Below the pieces are notes generated by a model. The model searched no databases. It saw nothing but the letters and a program-made list of their open reading frames with translations, and was not told the DNA's origin. DNA of 26,978 bases from JBEBXQ01 sp040391535 (GTDB taxonomy: Bacteria; Bacteroidota; Bacteroidia; Cytophagales; Spirosomataceae): contig JBEBXQ010000061.1 of NCBI GenBank assembly GCA_040391535.1, positions 1-26,978 of the forward strand. Direction: 5' to 3'. Positions 15,191-23,035 of the stretch are shown here, piece by piece. Within the stretch, counting starts at the first letter, position 1. Every line of letters begins with the position of its first letter. The position numbers and the translations under genes are program-made.

Positions 15191-15799
15191 ATGAAAATTA
15201 AAGTACTGGCATTCATTTTACTGAGCACGACGCTGTCGTTTGGTCAGAGTAAAACAGAAGAAAAAATTCTACCTGCCGATGTGCAGATCAAAACGGCTTT
15301 ACAGGCCGCACCACCTGAATTAAGAGACGGTGCCGCTGTATTGGGCTACAACCCGGAGGGTAAACTTGTGGAGCTTAGAAAAGGCACGAATGATTTCATC
15401 TGCATCGCGCCTGACTATAAGAACCCGGCTTATTATGCCTCTTATTGTTATCCGTTGTCGCTGGAACCGCTCATGAAACGCGGCCGCGAGTTAATAGCAG
15501 AGGGGAAAGGTTCGCAGAGAAATAAAATCAGGGATGCGGAATATAAAGCAGGGAAACTGAAAATGCCGAAAGAACCTGCGACCATGTATGCTTACTGGGG
15601 AACATTGGCCAATCTGGATCCTGAAACAGGGGAGATGTCTGACGCCAAAAGGAGATATGTTATCTATGTGTCCAATGCGAAAGCAAGTGATCTGGGGTTG
15701 TCTAACCAGCCAAATAATCTGGGGATGCCCTGGTTAATGGATGAAGGCACTTACAAAGCCCATATTATGATTACGCCTCCGCTGGATCACAACCATTAA
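15191..15799 (+). CDS. Conserved-looking secreted protein of unknown function
   Basis: A 202-residue protein with a clear signal peptide (MKIKVLAFILLSTTLSFGQ). I do not recognise the family. The mature part contains APPELRDGAAVLGYNPEGKL, a paired-cysteine stretch with Cys near residues 77 and 91 (FICIAP, SYCYPL) that could form a disulfide, the central basic segment SQRNKIRDAEYKAGKLK, and a C-terminal HIMITPPLDHNH that is rich in histidine. It has its own promoter box and ends inside a 50-bp palindrome shared with the convergent protease operon. It is unlikely to be part of that operon because it is transcribed towards it. Confidence 0.75.
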   Translation: MKIKVLAFILLSTTLSFGQSKTEEKILPADVQIKTALQAAPPELRDGAAVLGYNPEGKLVELRKGTNDFICIAPDYKNPAYYASYCYPLSLEPLMKRGRELIAEGKGSQRNKIRDAEYKAGKLKMPKEPATMYAYWGTLANLDPETGEMSDAKRRYVIYVSNAKASDLGLSNQPNNLGMPWLMDEGTYKAHIMITPPLDHNH

Positions 15800-15845
15800 A
15801 AAAAGCAAAACGGAGGTCGGCCGACCTCCGTTTTGCTTTTTTTAA
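15796..15845. terminator. Perfect 50-bp palindromic bidirectional terminator
   Basis: Two 25-base arms, symmetric about 15820/15821 with no unpaired centre, run TTAAAAAAAGC, AAAACGGAGGTCGG and the exact complement. Each strand has a G/C-rich stem followed by a T7 tract. The outer bases supply TAA stop codons for both convergent genes (15797-15799 on plus; 15842-15844 on minus). Confidence 0.92.
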
Positions 15846-18052
15846 AACTGTCGCCAGGTGGCATCGCTGACCGACCGGATGGTCTTTAAAGACTGATTTT
15901 TTATCTCCTGGTCATCTGTACCGTTACCCAGCAGGCGGAGTGTATCTATAATCAATGGTTTCTGATAAGACTGTCCAAACCAGCTTAAAGCTTCAATAGC
16001 GGTTAATCTCAGCTCTTTACCTGCATTTGTATTTTGTGCAATCTTCAGCACTTCGGGTACAACCGAATGATGGCGATAGAGGCGCAGAGAGCGGATTTCA
16101 CTCAATAACTCTTTCTCCGGTGTCTTGTCACTGGCCAGGAGTGCTTTTAATGCTGCAGCCTTCGTTTTTTCATAGTTTACTTTTTTCCTGGCCCCTTCCA
16201 GCAAAGAGGAAGCATTGTATACGTTTGGATTGTCACCCAGATACCGCTCTAAGCTTCCGAGCATCTTATCATAATCAAAAAACTGAAACATCCAGTTAAT
16301 TCTGTATATGCTGCGGCTCAGTTCCTGATCACTGAGATAACGCTCCGCAATCCGGTCGGTATACTTTGATTCGCCCATATCATTGATATCATATAAGGCC
16401 TTTCGCTTTATGTATTCATAATTATCATTTAAAGCAAGGTCAAGGACCTGTTTGTATAGCGGATTATCATATTTCCTGAGCAAGAAATAAGCCTGGGTTC
16501 TGACACTTTCAAAAGGAGAGGTCTTAAATATTTCAACCAGTTTCTGAGACAGTATTTTCTCATCTTCCAACCTGAACAATTCGGTAAGTGCATAGGATTG
16601 CAAATCGGCTTGCGGAGTCTTTAATGTGTTATACCAGTCTTTCTTTTTAGCATGCTTACCGGCCAGCAGCTGATTCAGCTCACCGGCTTTTCCGGCTTCA
16701 AAATGGTAGGTGGGGTCCCCGAAGATATGCGTTTCCAGAAAAGCCGTCTTTTTCAGCAGATGCCCCACACGGCTTCCGTATTGCAGGATTCCCAGCAGAT
16801 TGGTTCCCCAAAGGTCCTGTAAAACACCTATGGTATTGGCAAAAGCGACTACATTCTTACCTGAAGAAAAAGGATAATATGCTGCCAGATAATCTTTTTT
16901 ATGGAAGGAGCCCGTTAAACATGAATTCAGATAAACCACGCGGGCATTGACATGTGTCAGATCCTCCGCATGAATATCCATATTCTGGTTGAAAACAGAA
17001 TCTTCTATAGCTCTTTCCGGCGAAAATGCGTCGTCAAACCATTTATCGTTCAGTCCTAAGCTTTTCTGAAAATCTGCTTTGACTTTCTCCAGATCTCTGT
17101 CTCTTTCTTTGGCAGCCACCATTTTTGAACGGATATACCGCCCTACGTTAACCATAGAGCTCTGAGGACTGGAAACATCGGGGTAGCCATTGAGTAACTG
17201 CAGGGTAGCAGTCCCGTGCCCGGTCATAAAGGCAAAGTCCAGCTCGGGTCTGTTGAGCTCGGTCAGTAAGTTATATTTCAGAAAATCAGCATTACGGTAA
17301 TTCAGGAACTTAATGGAGTTTCCTTGTTCAAACAGTCCCGGGAACGATGAACGAAATGCCAGCAATTCATTCCCCCAGCTGATCGTAGACTGCGAGTTGT
17401 AACCGTGAGCGGTAGAAACGATCATCTGGTTGAGTGGATTTCTCTCCTGACGGACCTGCACCAGCTTGGTCAGATAAGCTTTGATCTGATCAACCGAATT
17501 ATCCTTATCTCCGGAAACAGCAGGTTTGATTCGTCCGGTGTAAATATCCATTTCGATATAATGCGGGCTATCGTGGCGAAGTTTATAATAGTGATAAAGC
17601 TGGCGGTCTGCGTGGTCGTCTTGTTTGAGATAGTCAAACTGAAGATCAAAGTCATCATAGAAACGATCTGAAGGCACAGAGGAATTTTCCCATTTGAGTT
17701 TTTCAGACATTTTAAATGCTGAGGTCAGCACCTGTGCTTCACGGATCATGGGAATGGGGATATTTCCTACAAAAACAGCTCCTTCAAGCGGTTGTTTTTT
17801 ATCCTGATACAGCTGATGTAAAATGGTTTTTATTTCCTCAGGCGTTTTCCAGTTATGAACGATAATATAGGTGCCCAGGCCATCGCTTTCAACACTTTTC
17901 TGATAAGCGCTGATTTCGCTGCGCGCTTCCTGATACGTTTTGTCATCTACCACAATGGCAAATGCAGTTTCAGATGACAGAGCAGGCCTGATGATTTCCT
18001 GCGCCTTAGCGGCTGTCAGTGAAATGGCCAGCAGAAACAAGATTCTTTTCAT
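15842..18052 (-). CDS. Secreted caspase-like (clan CD, C25-like) protein with HEAT-like C-terminus, copy 1
   Basis: A 736-residue protein with a signal peptide (MKRILFLLAISLTAAKAQ). Residues about 25-440 resemble the gingipain/C25 fold: GAVFVGNIPIPMI, SSVPSDRFYDDFD, MDIYTGRIKP. His279 in FMTGHGTAT and Cys378 in VVYLNSCLTGSF follow hydrophobic strands, as the clan CD dyad does. The 99-residue gap between them is longer than in gingipains and holds a charged helical insertion. From about residue 480 the chain is helical with HEAT-like units (VRTQAYFLLRKYDNPLY, IKRKALYDINDMG). No T9SS C-terminal sorting domain is evident. It is the last gene of a five-gene operon, 11 bp after its paralogue, and is probably periplasmic or surface-held. 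Peptidase activity is inferred from the dyad. Confidence 0.75.
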   Translation of the reverse strand: MKRILFLLAISLTAAKAQEIIRPALSSETAFAIVVDDKTYQEARSEISAYQKSVESDGLGTYIIVHNWKTPEEIKTILHQLYQDKKQPLEGAVFVGNIPIPMIREAQVLTSAFKMSEKLKWENSSVPSDRFYDDFDLQFDYLKQDDHADRQLYHYYKLRHDSPHYIEMDIYTGRIKPAVSGDKDNSVDQIKAYLTKLVQVRQERNPLNQMIVSTAHGYNSQSTISWGNELLAFRSSFPGLFEQGNSIKFLNYRNADFLKYNLLTELNRPELDFAFMTGHGTATLQLLNGYPDVSSPQSSMVNVGRYIRSKMVAAKERDRDLEKVKADFQKSLGLNDKWFDDAFSPERAIEDSVFNQNMDIHAEDLTHVNARVVYLNSCLTGSFHKKDYLAAYYPFSSGKNVVAFANTIGVLQDLWGTNLLGILQYGSRVGHLLKKTAFLETHIFGDPTYHFEAGKAGELNQLLAGKHAKKKDWYNTLKTPQADLQSYALTELFRLEDEKILSQKLVEIFKTSPFESVRTQAYFLLRKYDNPLYKQVLDLALNDNYEYIKRKALYDINDMGESKYTDRIAERYLSDQELSRSIYRINWMFQFFDYDKMLGSLERYLGDNPNVYNASSLLEGARKKVNYEKTKAAALKALLASDKTPEKELLSEIRSLRLYRHHSVVPEVLKIAQNTNAGKELRLTAIEALSWFGQSYQKPLIIDTLRLLGNGTDDQEIKNQSLKTIRSVSDATWRQF

Positions 18053-18063
18053 AGCTGTGGTAA

Positions 18064-20247
18064 TTATTTTAGTATTTGAAATGTTCTTTGAGCCTGGTAC
18101 CGTACGTCATCTGACCATTCTTTCTGACCGGCCAGTTCTTCACAAAGTTGAATGATCTGATCTTTCTGAAATGAATCCTTAAACCAGGATAAGGCTTCGA
18201 GCGCAGCAACCACATGCTTCTCCTCAGCCTGAGAGGTGCGGATAAATCCGATTACATCCGGCACATACTGGTGCATACGATAGGCTCTTAATATGGAGAT
18301 CGCAAAACCCAGATTTTTATCGGGAAGCGTTTTGTTTCTTAGCTGATCATAATATTCATGCAGGAATGATCCGTTTTTGAATTTTCCGATCAATCGCGCC
18401 ACCAGCTGCTGATCATACAGGGGATGCCGCTGCTGTTCTTTTTCAATGGTCTGTACCACTTCTTTCTGATCAAACAGTACCAGAGAACGTTCTACGTTAA
18501 AGGTGGTACGATTGGAGCTCATATCATTGAAATAAAGATTTACTAGCGGCTGTATAAATTCAGAGGAGCCGATTTCTGTCATATCATACACCGAAACCCT
18601 TCTCAGATACTCATGGTTGTCCTTTGAAGCGTCAATGATGATCTGATGCCAGTCGGCGGGGCGCAGTCTTTTCAGGATGAGGTAGGCTTCTGTACGGACA
18701 ACCTCATCTTTGCTGTGATGGAAAAAATCTTTGAGCAGACGGATGGCTTCTTCGCGGGTTTCAGTTTCAGCGATTTTTCTCAACGCTAACGCCTGTACAT
18801 CAGGTAATTCATGATTTAACTGCTTTTTCCAGTAACGGGCTGAGCGGTTGTGTGCGATCTGCTGGTTCCATCCGATACTGCCGGGAGCTGTGAAGTGAAA
18901 CGACGGATCACCGAAAATATGGGTTTCGAGATAGGCTGAATGTTTAAGAATTTGTCCGATTCTGGTTCCATTCCGGATAAGCCCCATCATTTCATTGGCC
19001 CAAAGATCCTGCAGCACGCCAACGCTATTGGCAATAGTTACTACATTCGTTCCTTTTGAAAACGGGTAATAACCTGCGATATATTCCTCTAACTGGAACG
19101 AACCGTTAAAGCATGCATCAAGATAAACCAGCCTGGCATTGACCGGCCAGGATTTAATATCGGCAATACTGATGGTTTTCTGTTCTTCGTAAAGCGAATC
19201 CGCTATTATTACCTGCGGGTCAAAAGCATTAGCGAAGAATGTATCGTTTATACCCAGGCTGGTCATCAGGGATGCTTTTGTATCCTCCGGATTTTTGCCT
19301 TTTTTCTGTGCGTTTCTTAATTGCTGACGTACATATCTGGCTACATTTTCAAGCGATGGGGCAGGGGAGGAGGCTTCCGGATTGCCGCTGACAATCTGAT
19401 AGTCAGGCAATCCGTGACCATTGAAATAAGCATAATCCAGATCCTTACGGCTGAGCTGCGTCATCCAGTAGGGTTTCATAAAGTCCTGATTATTGTAGCT
19501 TGAAAACTTAACATTTCCGGCACCGTTAAAAAGGTCTCTGAACTGATTCCTGAAACCAAACAGGACGGTCGACCAGCTGGTGAGAGCATTGGAGTTATAC
19601 CCTTCGGCGGTATAGGTTGACACCTGATCCACCGGGTTAGAAACTGCACGCTGCGCGATATTTTTTTTCAGGTAAGCGCGGATCATTTCCACACTTTCTG
19701 CCGGATCTGAAACGGGAGGTTTCAGACGACCTGTGTAGATATCCATTTTTATTACCTGCGGACTACGGTTGTCGAGCTGATAATAAAACAGATTGTTCCG
19801 TTTTTCATCCTGCTTAATGAAATTAAATTTCAGCTTAAAATCATCGTAAAACCGGTCAGACGGAACGGATGATTCCACCCAGTCCATGGTCTGGGGCATT
19901 TTAAACGTAGAAGTTAAATGTTGTGCATCCCTTATCATCGGTACCGGAATATTACCGATCAGGATGGCTCCTTCCAGTTTTTGCTGCTCGTATAATTCCT
20001 GTAACTGTTTCCGGATGGCCTCCGGCTGTTTCCAGTCATCGGCCAGCAGGAAAACCCTGAGGCCGTCTTTTTCAAGTGATTGCTGATAAGCAGCAAGCTC
20101 ACTGGTCAGCTGGCCGGCATGAAACCGGTCAATAACAACAGCGAAGGAAGACCGCTGCGCCCATGCACTGACGTTAAAAAAAATGACAGCAGACCATAAA
20201 GCCGCTATCCGGTATATATATTTATTCACCTTAGTTATAAAGTCCAA
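18064..20247 (-). CDS. Secreted caspase-like (clan CD, C25-like) protein with HEAT-like C-terminus, copy 2
   Basis: A 727-residue paralogue of the next gene in the operon, with the same order of domains. The signal peptide is longer (hydrophobic IAALWSAVIFFNVSAWA). The conserved blocks are GAILIGNIPVPMIRDAQ, SSVPSDRFYDDFK and MDIYTGRLKPP. The predicted dyad is His278 in YFNGHGLPD and Cys379 in YLDACFNGSF. The DAC context is closer to caspase/gingipain active sites than the NSC of copy 1. The C-terminal third again has helical repeats (VRTEAYLILKRL, LRRVSVYDMTEIG). Its start codon lies inside the end of the upstream barrel gene (17-bp overlap), implying translational coupling. Tandem retention of two diverged copies suggests two substrates or a heterodimer. 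Confidence 0.75.
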   Translation of the reverse strand: MDFITKVNKYIYRIAALWSAVIFFNVSAWAQRSSFAVVIDRFHAGQLTSELAAYQQSLEKDGLRVFLLADDWKQPEAIRKQLQELYEQQKLEGAILIGNIPVPMIRDAQHLTSTFKMPQTMDWVESSVPSDRFYDDFKLKFNFIKQDEKRNNLFYYQLDNRSPQVIKMDIYTGRLKPPVSDPAESVEMIRAYLKKNIAQRAVSNPVDQVSTYTAEGYNSNALTSWSTVLFGFRNQFRDLFNGAGNVKFSSYNNQDFMKPYWMTQLSRKDLDYAYFNGHGLPDYQIVSGNPEASSPAPSLENVARYVRQQLRNAQKKGKNPEDTKASLMTSLGINDTFFANAFDPQVIIADSLYEEQKTISIADIKSWPVNARLVYLDACFNGSFQLEEYIAGYYPFSKGTNVVTIANSVGVLQDLWANEMMGLIRNGTRIGQILKHSAYLETHIFGDPSFHFTAPGSIGWNQQIAHNRSARYWKKQLNHELPDVQALALRKIAETETREEAIRLLKDFFHHSKDEVVRTEAYLILKRLRPADWHQIIIDASKDNHEYLRRVSVYDMTEIGSSEFIQPLVNLYFNDMSSNRTTFNVERSLVLFDQKEVVQTIEKEQQRHPLYDQQLVARLIGKFKNGSFLHEYYDQLRNKTLPDKNLGFAISILRAYRMHQYVPDVIGFIRTSQAEEKHVVAALEALSWFKDSFQKDQIIQLCEELAGQKEWSDDVRYQAQRTFQILK

Positions 20248-21784
20248 CGGTTATATTGAAAAAGTGATTTGATAATTGGTCGGGATAAACAGTCGAATTG
20301 CCTATGGATGAAGTGTTTTCGGAATCGGCCCTAAAGTACAATTGTGAACGCCTTTTTTCAAAGGCCGGCAATGTTACCTGTAATTCCGCTTTGTGGGTCC
20401 AGGCGTCTGTCGTATTGAAATAGTAATTAGGATACAGGATTTGTGTCGCTACAAAATTTGATGTTTTGGGATTGGGAATAAATTGAAGTTCATGGTTACC
20501 GGCTTTCTTAAAGGAAGTTCTGTAACCGATGGTAATATTGAAAGGCTTCAGATGAATCCATTTCCGGGCATGAGCTGAGATCAGATAATTATTCCACTTC
20601 AGATGGCTTGATGTGCTTCGATAGACTTCATTTCTATGCTGAAAGGCAGCATTCAATCCGAAATTCCAGCTTACCGATTGATTTCTGTTTATTAATAAAA
20701 CACTGTAATCCAGTGCAGCCCTGTTGTTGGTTTGTTCGTGCATTACCGCACTATGCAAAACCTCGTACTGAAGCGTGACGTCATTCAGGAACTGGATAAA
20801 TTCGGTGTTCTCACTTTTCAGCCGGCTTGCTTCCAATGAAAGCATATGTCTGGCCTGAGAGATTGTGATTTCATACGTCAGGGTACCACCTTTCTCATCA
20901 CTCCGGTGATGACCCGCATTGAACGGTACAGAAATGCCGTCGGTGGCTTGCTCGCCGGTGGTTTTTATATGTCCGCTTAACTGAATAAAACCTGACGAAC
21001 TGATTTTGTTACTGACCGACAACCCGGCGCCGTACGTATTGCCTTCATAGAACCGGGAAAGCCCTCCCGATAAAATAACGGGGCCGTTGTAAAGGTATTC
21101 ACCCAGGCCGAGCATCTTATAGATATTTTTAGGTAACTGATTATTTTCGAGTGAGATATTCAGATCTTCTCTGAAACGATTATAATAACCATATACCCCC
21201 ATATCCCATTGTTTCAGGGAATAGATCAGTTGGGGTGTCAGCTCCAGATTTATTAATTTATCCGAAGGACGCGGGTCAATCTGTCTTGCTCCGTTCAGCA
21301 CCTCATATTTAATTCCTAAGCCTGATCTTATATTCCTGGTAATTTCAGGGGTTAGTATTCTGGCTTCTAAAAGGTAGTGTTGCTTATTCCAGCTGGCATT
21401 GGTAACCGAATCGGCAATTTTATAAGGATTGTCACGATAAGGATCGGCCAGTGCCGTGAACCGGCTTCCTCTGTCCTGATATTTTGAGAAAGAGAACTGC
21501 CCGTAAAACTTCCAGTCATTGACGGATACGTACCTTTTAGAATCAATTTTAAAACCTTCACTGACTGAGGGAGTATATACATCCCTGAATGCTGAGTTCT
21601 GTTTAAAATAGGATAGCGAAGAATTTCCTAAACTGACAGAATCAGTATTTAACAGCTTTAATGGCATAATATGGCTCAGAAACCTGCTTTCAAACTCCAG
21701 GTGAGTCCACCGGTCAGCAGAAGGTAACTGTGCTGAAACAATATTAAAACCAAACAAAGGAATTAAAATGAGTGCTTTTTTCAT
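20231..21784 (-). CDS. DUF6850-type outer-membrane beta-barrel protein
   Basis: A 517-residue protein with a signal peptide (MKKALILIPLFGFNIVSAQ). The rest is a long series of alternating strands, for example YVSVNDWKFYGQFSFSKYQ, MGVYGYYNRFREDLNISL and HARKWIHLKPFNITIGYRT, rich in aromatic girdle residues and with short polar turns, as in an outer-membrane barrel of about 16-20 strands. By content and by its place after a DUF4876 lipoprotein I assign it to the DUF6850 group; the exact family name is less certain than the barrel nature. It follows the lipoprotein gene by 18 bp and overlaps the next protease gene by 17 bp. Confidence 0.75.
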   Translation of the reverse strand: MKKALILIPLFGFNIVSAQLPSADRWTHLEFESRFLSHIMPLKLLNTDSVSLGNSSLSYFKQNSAFRDVYTPSVSEGFKIDSKRYVSVNDWKFYGQFSFSKYQDRGSRFTALADPYRDNPYKIADSVTNASWNKQHYLLEARILTPEITRNIRSGLGIKYEVLNGARQIDPRPSDKLINLELTPQLIYSLKQWDMGVYGYYNRFREDLNISLENNQLPKNIYKMLGLGEYLYNGPVILSGGLSRFYEGNTYGAGLSVSNKISSSGFIQLSGHIKTTGEQATDGISVPFNAGHHRSDEKGGTLTYEITISQARHMLSLEASRLKSENTEFIQFLNDVTLQYEVLHSAVMHEQTNNRAALDYSVLLINRNQSVSWNFGLNAAFQHRNEVYRSTSSHLKWNNYLISAHARKWIHLKPFNITIGYRTSFKKAGNHELQFIPNPKTSNFVATQILYPNYYFNTTDAWTHKAELQVTLPAFEKRRSQLYFRADSENTSSIGNSTVYPDQLSNHFFNITVGLYN

Positions 21785-21802
21785 TTGAAAAAACGAGCTG
21801 AA

Positions 21803-23014
21803 TTACCAGGCTTTTGGTGACGGTTTTGCATTCACTTCAAAATCATTGGCAGAGTTGTTGGTATCCACCAGTACTTTTCTGCCGTTGGTTTCCTGTTTCA
21901 CTTTGCGTCTCAGCGAGGTTCCGGAATAAGCGCTTCCAACAGTGTTCATACCAGCATCCAGATTGGTTGGCAATCTTTTGAGCTCAGGAGTAACGGTTGA
22001 ATTGGCCACAGCATCCAGGGCATCAATTACGTCTTCTTTAGGCACACGTACATATTGTGTGGAAGAAGTGGAGTTGGGCTCGGTTACTTTTTCCAGGGCA
22101 TCCGGGTTTTCATTACGGAAAATCACCAGACCGCTTCCCATCACACCGGGTAAGTAATCAAACAAAGTAGTGGAATAAGCGTATAAGATGTCTACGTTCG
22201 GTACTTCGGGGTTGTCGGTGTCCGGCGTGTTAGGATTTACATAATAATACACTTCAAAGTCAGCGATACCAGGTCCCAGGTTAACCGGAGAATTTGCGTT
22301 TCCGTTAGGATCGTCTTTATGGTTGATTCCATCAACGGCAATCACGATAGATTTTCCGGGCGCAACCGCATGTTCGGTTCCGTTACCGGGGATTCTGAGC
22401 ATGGTGCTGATGTAAGCATCCTGCAATCCCTGCGCGACGAAGCCGTAAAATGATGTTGCAGAAGTTGTTGCTGCTTTTGTGCTGCCGATCAGCAGTCCGT
22501 CAGCAAAGAGGGTGTCTGTTGAATTGTTGTAAATCTCAATGAACGCGTCATAGAAATAATAAGAATCAGGTGCACCGGAGTAATAAAACTCTTTAATTAA
22601 CCAGTCACCTACGGCTCCGCCTTCTAAGGTAAGCGTTTGTGAGCCTTCACTTACGATATGCAACTGAGCAAGGGAAGCATTCAGGAACAATTCACCTGCT
22701 ATACCTGTAATGGCTTCGGTTTCTGCGGCAGACAACGTTTTAGTAGCTGTAACGGAATAATTTCCGGGAGTCAGATTTTCAAAGGCGGCGACTCCTGTAG
22801 CATCGGTGTTCTGAGAAACCTCCATGTTGGTGGTCAGGTTTTTCAGCGTTACGCTAACACCTGAAGCTATGGCATTCCCAAAAGTTCCGGGATACTGAAC
22901 GGTTATGCTGTATTTCAGAGAATCACTACCAGGAGTCACTTCCTTATCATCCTTACACGATGCAAGCAGTACCGTGAGCAGGAGTGCAAAAAATAAACTG
23001 ATGTTGGTTTTCAT
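21803..23014 (-). CDS. DUF4876 surface lipoprotein
   Basis: A 403-residue lipoprotein: the lipobox LLAS-C puts the lipidated Cys at residue 20, followed by KDDKE, an acidic stretch of the sort that directs Bacteroidota lipoproteins to the surface. Residues about 33-105 form an Ig-like or carboxypeptidase-regulatory-like domain (SVTLKNLTTNMEVSQNTDATG, FENLTPGNYSVTATKTL). The remainder is the DUF4876 region. Its IKEFYYSGAP and FIEIYNNSTDTLFADGL recall lamin-tail-like domains. With the TonB receptor gene only 21 bp upstream, a role as the substrate-capturing partner of the receptor, comparable to SusD or HmuY although unrelated in sequence, is a reasonable inference. Confidence 0.8.
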   Translation of the reverse strand: MKTNISLFFALLLTVLLASCKDDKEVTPGSDSLKYSITVQYPGTFGNAIASGVSVTLKNLTTNMEVSQNTDATGVAAFENLTPGNYSVTATKTLSAAETEAITGIAGELFLNASLAQLHIVSEGSQTLTLEGGAVGDWLIKEFYYSGAPDSYYFYDAFIEIYNNSTDTLFADGLLIGSTKAATTSATSFYGFVAQGLQDAYISTMLRIPGNGTEHAVAPGKSIVIAVDGINHKDDPNGNANSPVNLGPGIADFEVYYYVNPNTPDTDNPEVPNVDILYAYSTTLFDYLPGVMGSGLVIFRNENPDALEKVTEPNSTSSTQYVRVPKEDVIDALDAVANSTVTPELKRLPTNLDAGMNTVGSAYSGTSLRRKVKQETNGRKVLVDTNNSANDFEVNAKPSPKAW

Positions 23015-23035
23015 AAATAAAATGTATATAAATAA

